Below, piece after piece: positions 1 to 6,069 of a stretch of 8,159 bases of DNA. Each line of letters begins with the position of its first letter. The first letter of the stretch is position 1. The DNA comes from Bacillota bacterium (lineage in GTDB: Bacteria > Bacillota > Clostridia > Peptostreptococcales > Anaerovoracaceae). The notes under the pieces were generated by a model. The model was not told the origin of the DNA. It did not search any database and worked only from the letters and a program-made list of their open reading frames with translations. Made by a program: the position numbers and the translations under genes. The DNA lies in assembly GCA_017543805.1 (NCBI GenBank), contig JAFYFK010000024.1, positions 1 through 8,159 on the forward strand, in the 5' to 3' direction.

Positions 1-177
1 ACCGTTGCGGAATATGTCGAAGAAGCCGCGGAGATCGCGTACTACGTATCCCTGGCCGACAGCGCCGACTACGGCAGGCACGGGCTGCTTTCCCTGACCG
101 GAAGCGTTTCGGGAAGCATTCCGGACTCCAAGGTCAAAAAGATGCTGGAGATAGCCGATTCCGGCAGAGCGCTGTAA
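1..177 (+). CDS. C-terminal end of an unidentified protein (partial)
   Basis: An open frame runs from the first base of the window to a TAA stop at 175-177, giving the last 58 residues of a protein whose start lies outside. The fragment is hydrophilic and probably helical: an acidic, Ala-rich stretch with a Tyr-Tyr pair (about residues 4-24), a Gly/Ser/Leu segment (26-39), then a charged helix ending in Arg-Ala-Leu. It has no membrane segment, cysteines or motif that I recognise. That it is real is supported by coding-like codon use in this frame, the absence of a comparably plausible alternative, and a terminator hairpin starting about 30 bases after the stop. The function cannot be assigned from this piece. 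Confidence 0.6.
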   Translation, partial: TVAEYVEEAAEIAYYVSLADSADYGRHGLLSLTGSVSGSIPDSKVKKMLEIADSGRAL

Positions 178-206
178 CACCGTATATTACCGATAGCAAA
201 AACATA

Positions 207-241
207 AAAACTGCCGCAATCGCTGTGACCGCGGCAGTTTT
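207..241. terminator. Bidirectional intrinsic terminator between convergent genes
   Basis: Seven GC-rich pairs (CTGCCGC at 211-217 with GCGGCAG at 231-237) are extended by four A-T pairs (207-210 with 238-241) around a 13-base loop. On the plus strand the stem runs into TTTTGTTATTTT. On the minus strand it runs into TTTTTATGTTTTT. Either transcript would therefore end in a U-rich tail, as expected between the convergent genes ending at 177 and 260. Confidence 0.9.
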
Positions 242-259
242 GTTATTTTCGGAACAGTT

Positions 260-1357
260 TTAGAACAGCTTCTTAAAGAGGCCTTTCGCGGCCTCCTTGG
301 CCGCGTCAGCAGCGTCCTTAGCGCCTTCAAGCGCGTCCGGGGCCTTCTCCTTTGCCGCCCCGAAGAGCGCGCCGGCTTTCTCCTTTGCGCCGCCAAACAA
401 AGCCTCTGCTTTTTCTTTAGCATCGCCAAAGGCTGCGTCTGCTTTAGCTTTTGCCTCGGCACGCTCCGCTTCCGCTTTTGCTTTGGCTTCTGCCTTCTTG
501 TCATAGTCGCCTACAAAGAAGCTCATTGTCAGGAAATCTCCCTGATCCGCGTCGGTCTTGTCAAACGACCTGCATACGCCGTCGACGACCTTGTAATAGA
601 AATCGCTGTCGCCGTCGTAGACCGGAATGAAACCGTCGGCCTTGAGCATGTTGACGTAGGCGGCAAGCTCTTCGCTGCCGGCACCGTCAACGTGCACACC
701 GTAGCAGGGATAACCGTTTAAGGTCCGGCCCTCGTCGATATCGAGAGTCCCGCGCAGGGTCCACTTAGGATACTGGGACAGCAGCGCGTCCCACTTTGCG
801 GCCGCGGCCTTCTGGGCAGCCTCAGCCGCGGGAAGAAGAGTTCCGCACTCCACGCAGTAGGTGGTCTCGGGCATATTCTGCTTGCCACACTTGGGACATA
901 CATATCCTGCGCCGAGGGTCTCTTCCGGAAGTTCGCTGCCGCACTTGGGGCAGAACTTGTGGTCCGCTGTGACGACTTCGCCGCACTTGGGGCACTGCTT
1001 TACGTTGGCTGCGACCTGTCCGGCAAAGCTCTGGGCAGCGGTCGCCCAGCCGGCAAACGCTGATTCCAGGCTCGCGAAACCGCTTCCGGGAGCGGCTGTT
1101 TCCGCGGCGGGAGCGGCGCCGGCAGCAGCTCCGGCAGCCTGCATGCCCGCGGCAAGATCTGTGTTTGCCTCTTTAATTGCCTGTGTGCTGAGTTCAACGC
1201 CCTTTGCGGCTTCGTTGACCTGCTCGGCGGCCTTGCCCGCCAGCTTGTCTGCCGCAGGCTTTACAGCGCTTTCAACAGCCTTGCCCACAGCGTCCTGTAT
1301 CCCCTTGCCGATGCCGTCGCTGACCGCGTTCGATACCATATTCTTTAAAAATCCCAT
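260..1357 (-). CDS. Double zinc-ribbon protein with LEA-like C-terminal repeats
   Basis: This 365-residue protein has four visible parts. Residues 1-75 form an amphipathic Gly/Ala/Lys helix, opening MGFLKNMVSNAVSDGIGKG, of a kind I associate with uncharacterised Bacillota zinc-ribbon proteins. An Ala/Pro linker (75-95) follows. Two zinc ribbons come next: C122/C125/C136/C139 and C154/C157/C168/C171, each C-x2-C-x10-C-x2-C. Residues 199-285 form a small alpha/beta-like domain. The tail (286-365) is almost only Ala, Lys, Glu, Gly and Phe, with 11-residue repeats, ending in Lys-Lys-Leu-Phe. There is no signal peptide or clear membrane span, so it is probably cytoplasmic, perhaps lying on a membrane or binding partners through its helices. 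The ATG is fixed by AGGAGG seven bases upstream. The gene is monocistronic and divergent from the exported-protein operon, whose last product shares the small domain. The biochemical function is unknown. Confidence 0.92.
   Translation of the reverse strand: MGFLKNMVSNAVSDGIGKGIQDAVGKAVESAVKPAADKLAGKAAEQVNEAAKGVELSTQAIKEANTDLAAGMQAAGAAAGAAPAAETAAPGSGFASLESAFAGWATAAQSFAGQVAANVKQCPKCGEVVTADHKFCPKCGSELPEETLGAGYVCPKCGKQNMPETTYCVECGTLLPAAEAAQKAAAAKWDALLSQYPKWTLRGTLDIDEGRTLNGYPCYGVHVDGAGSEELAAYVNMLKADGFIPVYDGDSDFYYKVVDGVCRSFDKTDADQGDFLTMSFFVGDYDKKAEAKAKAEAERAEAKAKADAAFGDAKEKAEALFGGAKEKAGALFGAAKEKAPDALEGAKDAADAAKEAAKGLFKKLF
299..430 (-). repeat. 11-residue LEA-like repeats in the zinc-ribbon protein
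   Basis: Residues 310-353 fall into four 11-residue units: FGDAKEKAEAL, FGGAKEKAGAL, FGAAKEKAPDA and LEGAKDAADAA. Each opens with Phe or Leu and carries Gly-x-Ala-Lys-Glu/Asp. Codons differ between copies, so the repeat is clear in protein but worn in DNA. An 11-residue period with Ala/Lys/Glu is typical of group 3 LEA proteins and of lipid-binding amphipathic helices. The large residue every 11 positions would place one hydrophobic stripe on the helix. Confidence 0.8.
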
Positions 1358-1364
1358 CTGTATA

Positions 1365-1370
1365 CCTCCT
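1365..1370 (-). promoter_or_regulatory. Shine-Dalgarno site of the zinc-ribbon gene
   Basis: Read on the minus strand this is a perfect AGGAGG, separated by seven bases from the ATG at 1357-1355. It decides the start codon and suggests strong translation. Confidence 0.9.
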
Positions 1371-1420
1371 GAATATCTCTTTATCTATCAGCAATTATGA
1401 TATACTTTGATTACAATTTC

Positions 1421-1450
1421 ATTATAAGGCAATTTACTTGTAAATCGCAA
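1421..1450 (-). promoter_or_regulatory. Sigma-A-type promoter for the zinc-ribbon gene
   Basis: On the minus strand, TTGCGA (1450-1445, four of six matches to the -35 consensus) is followed after 18 bases by a perfect TATAAT (1426-1421). A start near 1414 would give a leader of roughly 55 bases carrying the AGGAGG. I found no equally good promoter on the plus strand in this intergenic region. A regulated promoter or a non-consensus sigma factor may drive the operon. Confidence 0.6.
1429..1448. promoter_or_regulatory. Inverted repeat, candidate operator in the divergent region
   Basis: The core ATTTAC-TT-GTAAAT (1432-1445) is a perfect 6-bp inverted repeat with a two-base centre. Two further pairs (G1429/C1448 and C1430/G1447) extend it after one mismatch, so eight of nine arm positions match. 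It fills most of the spacer of the minus-strand promoter and overlaps its -35 box. A bound dimeric regulator could therefore block that promoter. The position is seen in the sequence; the regulatory role is inferred. Confidence 0.5.
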
Positions 1451-1456
1451 TATTAC

Positions 1457-1469
1457 TTTACGGAGTAAA
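1457..1469. promoter_or_regulatory. Second TTTAC/GTAAA inverted repeat, over the operon's ribosome binding site
   Basis: TTTAC (1457-1461) and GTAAA (1465-1469) flank GGA, repeating the half-site motif of the dyad at 1432-1445. The only Shine-Dalgarno candidate for the gene at 1474, GGAG at 1462-1465, lies in its centre, eight bases before the ATG. The repeat may be a second protein-binding site. In RNA it may instead be a small hairpin holding the ribosome binding site in a three-base loop, though five mostly A-U pairs would be a weak hairpin. Confidence 0.4.
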
Positions 1470-1473
1470 AGGT

Positions 1474-2472
1474 ATGATGAAAAAAATTCTTATAACGTTG
1501 ATAAGCGCCGCGCTTCTGATATCACTTTGCGCGTGCGGAGGGGAAACAGCTGCTCCTTCCGCAGCTTCGCCGTCTGGCGCGCAGTCCGGGGCCGCAGCCG
1601 GCAGCGCGCAGGAGCTTCCGGCAGACGCGGCGGCTCATGAGCAGCTTATGGCGGAGGTGCGGCAGTACGTCGAGACCGCGCGGCAGCAGGGAGACGCCGG
1701 TTATTCCCTTGTTGAGGAATACCTTCTGGGCATGGCCCAGGCGGAGATTTCTTCGCTCCGTCAGTGCGCGGACACGACCCTCTGGCTGAGGGGCGAAGGC
1801 GCAAACCTTGCGGAAGTGATCGGCAGCGCGCCTTACGGCAGCTGGGACGCCATAGTCGGCGCAGGTCCGGGCAGCGACGCGCCATTCTATTTTGAGGGCC
1901 TGCTGTTCACCTTCCAGGGCAAGGACAGCGAGGCGCAGGCCTGCTACGACAAAGCCGCAAAGAACCCGCAGCACAAGGAACGGGATTTCTACTACCTGCG
2001 CAACCTGTCGATCGAAGAACTGTACAAAGTCAAAGAGGATGCCGCCGCATTGGAGAATGAGATCTGGCAGAGTTTCACTCCACGTACAAAGCTCCTCGCG
2101 GAGCGCACCGGCGCCGAGTTCCTGCCGGAATTCCATCTGACCATGGCGGACTCCTGCAAGGACTGCCCCACCGACGCCCTGCAGTACGCGGTCAACGCGC
2201 TGCTGGTCAATCCGTTCAGCTCAACGCTCTACAGCGCCGCGGCGGTCTACGCCATGGACGCTTATGATGTTGAGCAGGCAGTCGAATTCATAAACGAGGG
2301 GCTCTTTATGTTCCCGGAAGACGGCACGCTCAACTACGTTGCCGCGCTGCTCTGCGTTTCGGCCGAAGACAACGCGCAGGCAAAAGAGTTCCTGAAAGCC
2401 GCGGAAGCCGCAAACGACCCGGATCTTAAAGAACAGATAGACGCGCTCTACGAGCAGATAGGAGGCAAATAG
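1474..2472 (+). CDS. TPR-like lipoprotein, first gene of exported-protein operon
   Basis: This 332-residue protein begins with a lipoprotein signal: Met-Met-Lys-Lys, a hydrophobic core (residues 5-18) and the lipobox Leu-Cys-Ala-Cys, giving lipidation at C21. A Ser/Ala/Gly/Pro linker (22-45) follows. The rest is helical. Residues 136-165 look like a tetratricopeptide unit (Phe-Tyr-Phe-Glu-Gly, then a Gln-Gly-Lys turn and Ala-x-x-Cys-Tyr-x-Lys-Ala). Residues 217-316 contain about three more helix pairs of about 33 residues, each ending near Asn-Pro, Phe-Pro or Asn-Asp. TPR arrays usually hold protein partners, so a scaffold role on the outer face of the membrane is inferred. Two adjacent ATGs (1474 and 1477) are possible starts; the first is eight bases from GGAG. 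The next gene starts directly at its stop codon. The specific function is unknown. Confidence 0.85.
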   Translation: MMKKILITLISAALLISLCACGGETAAPSAASPSGAQSGAAAGSAQELPADAAAHEQLMAEVRQYVETARQQGDAGYSLVEEYLLGMAQAEISSLRQCADTTLWLRGEGANLAEVIGSAPYGSWDAIVGAGPGSDAPFYFEGLLFTFQGKDSEAQACYDKAAKNPQHKERDFYYLRNLSIEELYKVKEDAAALENEIWQSFTPRTKLLAERTGAEFLPEFHLTMADSCKDCPTDALQYAVNALLVNPFSSTLYSAAAVYAMDAYDVEQAVEFINEGLFMFPEDGTLNYVAALLCVSAEDNAQAKEFLKAAEAANDPDLKEQIDALYEQIGGK

Positions 2473-3915
2473 ATGAAGATCAGACGCATCATTACGACAT
2501 TACTTGCCTTCTGTCTGCTGCTCGCGGCTGTTCCGGCGACCCCCGCTCACGGCATAAGCATGCTGGAACAGACCTGGCTGTCCTGGCTGGCGCCCGGTTT
2601 TGACGACCCGCCCAAAAACGAGACTTACCCGGCGCAGCTTATAGTCTACGGGCCGCAGTTCAACTTCGGATTCAACGGTAAATGCACGCTGAAGGGTGAG
2701 ATAACCGACGAGGAAAAGATCAATATACTCAAGAAAGCCTGCTCCGCCGTCGACAAATACAACACACCGGAGGACGCCTGCGACGACCAGCGCCTTGCCG
2801 ACGCGCTGACGCTCAAGCTGTCCATAAAGCCCGAAGATACACAGCGCGTAATAGACAACTGGGTCTCCATTCTCGGAATGGACAAGGTCGTTGCCATATT
2901 CGGCGGCAAGCTGCCGAGCTACGGCGCGGGCGACGCCATAAGCGTAGGCGCGGAGATGCTCGGCAACATCGCGGAGATAGTCCTGACCCCAAGCGGCGGA
3001 ACGCCGGACATCGGCTTCGGCAGCCTCAGTCCGGTGCCGCTCGGCTTTGCGGACATGGCTCAGGGCATTATGATAAACGGCATGCTCGTAACCTGGGACG
3101 AATTCTGGAGGGATCAGCAGAAGTGGAAGGACCGCGTGGAGCTGCTCAACACCCAGGCGCGCCTTCGCACATACTATGACAAGGTCCGCCGCCTTATGGA
3201 CGAGCTGGAAAGGAAGAACCTCAAGTGGAAGATAGAGATCGAGGACCAGATAGTCCAGAGCATCCTGTACCGTCAGCAGCCGGAGATCCACGTACCGTGC
3301 ATAGCTTATGCCGACGTGGACCTTACAAAGGAGGGAGGCGGTGCAAATACCTATCCCATGGGCAATTATAGCGGACGCATCAAGTTCAAAACTGACCTGG
3401 ACCTGAGCGATTACGACGCCAATTTCCACAGATATCTTGCAAATGCGCTCAACAACGGCACGATGAAAGCCATGCAGGGCATAGGCGCGGGACAGGCACA
3501 GACTGTGCCCTTTGAGGCGGTCTCCCAGACAGTCCAGACGATGTCGGAGAACAGATACACGATCGAAGGCAACAACATCCCGGTCACCCTTGTTCTGCCG
3601 GGCAATGAGCCGAACGGCATCATCGACGAACAGATAGAAGTCATGTTGCTGGACCAAACCGAGTACGTGCAGAAGAAGGACATGCTGAGCTACCTGAAGC
3701 AGGAAACGAAGGATGCGCTGGTCACGCTGTACTGGGCCGAGATGGAAGACATGGAGGCCGGCGTTTATTACAACAACACCTACGGCGAAACTGTTTCCAA
3801 GCCCACAGGCCAGGTGATCCCCTACGACAACCCGGAGAGCGGTTCTCTGCCTAAACCCGATATACGCCAATACATACAAATGCGGCTGATCCTCGATCTT
3901 TCGCAGATGAAATAA
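2473..3915 (+). CDS. Secreted protein of unknown family, second gene of operon
   Basis: This 480-residue protein starts on the base after the preceding stop codon, with GGAGG at 2461-2465 seven bases before its ATG, so the two genes are surely cotranscribed. A classical signal peptide covers residues 1-27 (Lys-Ile-Arg-Arg, a hydrophobic core, then Ala-Thr-Pro-Ala-His-Gly). Cys14 lies inside the hydrophobic core, not in a lipobox, so secretion or signal-peptidase-I cleavage is expected. The mature part holds four cysteines (71, 90, 103, 276), a Gly-rich hydrophobic stretch (about 134-206), a strongly charged helical segment (209-268) and a mixed region (270-480) ending in a predicted strand. 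There is no C-terminal anchor, sortase motif or catalytic motif that I recognise. I cannot assign a family. Its position between two lipoproteins suggests they are partners. Confidence 0.85.
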   Translation: MKIRRIITTLLAFCLLLAAVPATPAHGISMLEQTWLSWLAPGFDDPPKNETYPAQLIVYGPQFNFGFNGKCTLKGEITDEEKINILKKACSAVDKYNTPEDACDDQRLADALTLKLSIKPEDTQRVIDNWVSILGMDKVVAIFGGKLPSYGAGDAISVGAEMLGNIAEIVLTPSGGTPDIGFGSLSPVPLGFADMAQGIMINGMLVTWDEFWRDQQKWKDRVELLNTQARLRTYYDKVRRLMDELERKNLKWKIEIEDQIVQSILYRQQPEIHVPCIAYADVDLTKEGGGANTYPMGNYSGRIKFKTDLDLSDYDANFHRYLANALNNGTMKAMQGIGAGQAQTVPFEAVSQTVQTMSENRYTIEGNNIPVTLVLPGNEPNGIIDEQIEVMLLDQTEYVQKKDMLSYLKQETKDALVTLYWAEMEDMEAGVYYNNTYGETVSKPTGQVIPYDNPESGSLPKPDIRQYIQMRLILDLSQMK

Positions 3916-3937
3916 CAGACAGCAGGAGGCAAACGCC

Positions 3938-4726
3938 ATGAAGAAATGTTTGACTGTATTACTCGTAATTGCGCTCGTATTTGCGCTGACGGCCTGCGGC
4001 GGCAGTTCCGGCGGACAGAGCGCGGGAAGCGGCAGTTCTGCAGCTGCCCCGGCAGCTTCCGGACAGAGCAGCTCTTCGGCTTCCGCGCCAGCATCCGACG
4101 CGCCTCTCGCACGCGAAGACGAGCCGCTTGCCCGCGAGGATGAACCCGCAGCAGGCAGCTCCGCAGCCGATTCTGCAGGCTCCGGCACAGACCTTAGCGG
4201 ATTCGATTTTTCCAACCCGATGGCGGAATTCCCGACAGACCTCATACTCAGCCAGCAGGACGCGGCATCCAAGCAGGAGCTGATAAACGACGGCAAGGAG
4301 CACGGTTATACCGTAGACTACGGCCTTGACGGCAGCACCACCCTCACCTACGACGACGGAACCGTCATGGTCCAGAACCCCGACGGCACCTGGAACGTTG
4401 TAAACGACGACGGCTCCCTGTACCAGTACGGCGGCAACTGGCCGGAAAACGAGTTCACAAAACAGCTGCCAAAACCGGAAATGGAACTTCTCGGCGCAAA
4501 TACGGAAGACGGAGAATTCAACGTCGCCTTTGCCAACGCGACGATCGATGACATAAGGGCTTATGCGGAAAAGGTCAAGGCTGCCGGATTCGATAAGGAT
4601 GTCGACGTACAGGATCAGGACGTCATGGGCATGACGATCTACGCTTTTAACGCGACTAATGCCGTGGGCTACAGTGTGAGCGTGTTTTACGCGGCAGGTA
4701 CCGGCGGCGTCACCGTCACCAAATAA
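3938..4726 (+). CDS. Lipoprotein with Asp-Gly repeats and C-terminal alpha/beta domain
   Basis: This 262-residue protein is the third gene of the operon, 22 bases after its neighbour, with AGGAGG at 3924-3929 eight bases from the ATG. The lipobox Leu-Thr-Ala-Cys predicts lipidation at C20. A long Gly/Ser/Ala/Pro linker (21-85) contains a duplicated acidic heptapeptide. Residues 131-166 form four 9-residue Asp-Gly repeats, probably short beta hairpins. From about residue 168 (Trp-Pro-Glu-Asn, then Lys-Gln-Leu-Pro-Lys-Pro) to the end lies a compact alpha/beta domain with strand-helix-strand character. This final domain reminds me of small domains of unknown function found in Clostridia lipoproteins, and it resembles residues 199-285 of the divergent zinc-ribbon protein. 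It probably sits on the outer face of the membrane. No enzymatic residues are apparent and the function is unknown. Confidence 0.88.
   Translation: MKKCLTVLLVIALVFALTACGGSSGGQSAGSGSSAAAPAASGQSSSSASAPASDAPLAREDEPLAREDEPAAGSSAADSAGSGTDLSGFDFSNPMAEFPTDLILSQQDAASKQELINDGKEHGYTVDYGLDGSTTLTYDDGTVMVQNPDGTWNVVNDDGSLYQYGGNWPENEFTKQLPKPEMELLGANTEDGEFNVAFANATIDDIRAYAEKVKAAGFDKDVDVQDQDVMGMTIYAFNATNAVGYSVSVFYAAGTGGVTVTK
4103..4144 (+). repeat. Tandem PLAREDE heptapeptide in lipoprotein linker
   Basis: Residues 56-62 and 63-69 are identical heptapeptides, Pro-Leu-Ala-Arg-Glu-Asp-Glu. Six of the seven codon pairs differ, all silently; only the Arg codon is the same. The repeat is charged, unlike the neutral Ser/Gly/Ala linker around it. 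Confidence 0.85.
4328..4435 (+). repeat. Four 9-residue Asp-Gly repeats in the lipoprotein
   Basis: Asp-Gly pairs occur at residues 131/132, 140/141, 149/150 and 158/159, exactly nine apart. The units are DGSTTLTYD, DGTVMVQNP, DGTWNVVND and DGSLYQYGG. The pattern is Asp-Gly-Ser/Thr, then alternating hydrophobic and polar residues, then a turn. This suggests a small repeated beta-hairpin sheet. It is not the RTX calcium-binding consensus. Confidence 0.75.
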
Positions 4727-4765
4727 AAAACCTCTGCAGCTTTTATCAGATCGGAAAATACAGAG
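4725..4765 (-). terminator. Weak terminator candidate after the desulfidase gene
   Basis: On the minus strand, directly after the TGA stop, CTCTG (4765-4761) can pair with CAGAG (4736-4732). Four possible inner A-U pairs lie across a loop, and a T-rich run (six T, then ATTT) follows. The stem is short and interrupted, so only the T run is convincing. No clear plus-strand terminator for the three-gene operon was seen in this 39-base gap. Confidence 0.3.
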
Positions 4766-6049
4766 TCATTCGCCTATCATCAGGCGGATTATCTCCTCGT
4801 TGGTGCCTTTCATGCCGTCACGACCGAGGCGTCCGATGCTGCGGATCGTATTTTCGATGCCCTTCATCACGATGCCGTCGCCGCCCTTGAACTCCTGGCC
4901 GTTGACATACATGTAATAACCCATTATCGCCGCGTCTACGGATGCGGCGATCTTCGCCGCGCAGGACGGTTTTGCGCCGTCGCACACTATTCCTGAAACT
5001 ATGGCGAGCGCGTTGACCACGGTGTGGATGGCGGCCTGATAGCCGCCGCCGAGAAGATAGGATATGCCGGCACCGGCTCCCGCGCCTGCGCTTACTGCGC
5101 CGCAGTAGGCGGAAAGCGTTCCTATGCCGGTCTTTTCGTGAATCGAAACGAGGTTGGACAAAACCAGCGCGCGGTAAAGTTTCTCTTTGCCGCTGTGCAG
5201 TTCCATGGCGTATTCGATCACCGGAACGGAGCACGTGATGCCCTGATTGCCGCTTCCGGAATTGATTATTACCGGCAGTTCACAGCCTCCCATGCGTGCG
5301 TCGGAACCGGCAGCGGCCTTCGCGCCGGCCCGGTTTTTTATGTCGTAGCCGTAGGCTGACAGGCGAACGCTTCCGATGTTCGCGCCGTAGTCGCCGAACA
5401 GCCCTTCATCCGCTATAAGGGAATTGAAGCGTATCTGGCGGTCAAGAAGCTCGCTTACGTCCGCGATGTCGACGCTCATTGCAAAGTCCCAGATGTCTTC
5501 CATATTCAGGAGGCCTCTGTCGGTACGTTCCTCAGGATCCCCGGAACTGCCGGCAGGCTCCTTTTCGAAGACAGTTACGCCGTTCTTTTCGATCAGGACA
5601 ATATTCGTGTGATAGTCAGTAATGCGTACTTTTGCGCTCTGTTCTCCGGCAAAGACAGTCAGTATAATATCAAAAACGCGGCCCAGATCGATGTGTTTTA
5701 CGGTGATCTCCACTTCTTCGAGATAACGCTGCAGGCGGCTGCGCTCCTCGTCGCTGACCGAACTGATCACCTCAAGTTCTTTTTCGGACTCGCCCGCTAT
5801 TATGCCGACCGCCGCCGCGGCCTCCATACCCTTGAGCCGTCCGGTATTCGGGACTATAACGCTTTTTACGTTTTTAATAATGCTGCCGCTGGCCTCAATA
5901 ACGACCCTCTCCGGAAGCTGTCCCAGGACCTCCCTTGCTTTCGCGGCCGCATAGGCAAGCGCTATAGGTTCCGTGCACCCCATGGCGGGGACGAGCTCTT
6001 CTCTGAGAATCTTTATATATGTCTGGTATCTCGTGTCTTTTTTGTCCAT
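4766..6049 (-). CDS. cyuA: L-cysteine desulfidase / UPF0597 (YhaM, CyuA) family Fe-S enzyme
   Basis: At 427 residues this matches the usual length of the UPF0597/CyuA family, related to the alpha subunit of Fe-S L-serine dehydratase. These cytoplasmic enzymes break L-cysteine into pyruvate, ammonia and sulfide, or deaminate serine, using an oxygen-labile [4Fe-4S] cluster. The family hallmark Pro-Ala-Met-Gly-Cys-Thr-Glu-Pro is at 21-28 (C25). The motif Asn-Ser-Gly-Ser-Gly-Asn-Gln-Gly at 263-270 is also typical. C316, C356 and C363 (Cys-Asp-Gly-Ala-Lys-Pro-Ser-Cys) have the order expected for the three cluster ligands. Other cysteines are C256 and C273. The Ala/Gly-rich region 317-336 is also conserved in character. 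It lies downstream of a peptide importer ATPase and an aminopeptidase, fitting amino-acid catabolism. No Shine-Dalgarno sequence precedes the ATG. The substrate, cysteine or serine, cannot be decided from sequence. Confidence 0.9.
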   Translation of the reverse strand: MDKKDTRYQTYIKILREELVPAMGCTEPIALAYAAAKAREVLGQLPERVVIEASGSIIKNVKSVIVPNTGRLKGMEAAAAVGIIAGESEKELEVISSVSDEERSRLQRYLEEVEITVKHIDLGRVFDIILTVFAGEQSAKVRITDYHTNIVLIEKNGVTVFEKEPAGSSGDPEERTDRGLLNMEDIWDFAMSVDIADVSELLDRQIRFNSLIADEGLFGDYGANIGSVRLSAYGYDIKNRAGAKAAAGSDARMGGCELPVIINSGSGNQGITCSVPVIEYAMELHSGKEKLYRALVLSNLVSIHEKTGIGTLSAYCGAVSAGAGAGAGISYLLGGGYQAAIHTVVNALAIVSGIVCDGAKPSCAAKIAASVDAAIMGYYMYVNGQEFKGGDGIVMKGIENTIRSIGRLGRDGMKGTNEEIIRLMIGE

Positions 6050-6053
6050 ATTA

Positions 6054-6059
6054 ATTATA
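6054..6059 (-). promoter_or_regulatory. Possible -10 element abutting the desulfidase start codon
   Basis: On the minus strand a perfect TATAAT ends four bases before the ATG at 6049. If used, transcription would start at or just inside the ATG, giving a leaderless message. No -35 resembling TTGACA lies 16-18 bases upstream, where the terminator stem is instead, and no extended -10 TG is present. It may be an AT-rich coincidence. Confidence 0.25.
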
Positions 6060-6069
6060 CCGAAATCAT

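Noticed and set aside
861..1400. A 179-codon plus-strand open frame opposite the zinc-ribbon gene.
   Set aside because: The minus-strand frame has the zinc-ribbon cysteines, AGGAGG and a promoter. This frame is the low-complexity antisense image of its Ala/Gly-rich codons.
1396..1428. TATGAT (1396), TATACT (1401), TACAAT (1412) and TATAAG (1423) as -10 boxes for the plus-strand operon.
   Set aside because: None has a TTGACA-like -35 at 16-18 bases upstream; the region is simply AT-rich.
1522..2136. A 204-codon minus-strand open frame inside the first lipoprotein gene.
   Set aside because: It is antisense to a gene with a lipobox and TPR-like repeats. Its Arg/Leu-rich product has no recognisable features.
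2500..4296. A 598-codon open frame on the minus strand, across two genes of the exported-protein operon.
   Set aside because: It lies wholly antisense to genes with signal peptides, lipoboxes and strong ribosome binding sites. Its product shows no domain, and such frames arise from the codon bias of the opposite strand.
4732..4765. CTCTG/CAGAG pairing as a terminator for the plus-strand operon.
   Set aside because: The stem is only five pairs with a long loop and no T run follows on the plus strand. It is listed only as a weak minus-strand candidate.
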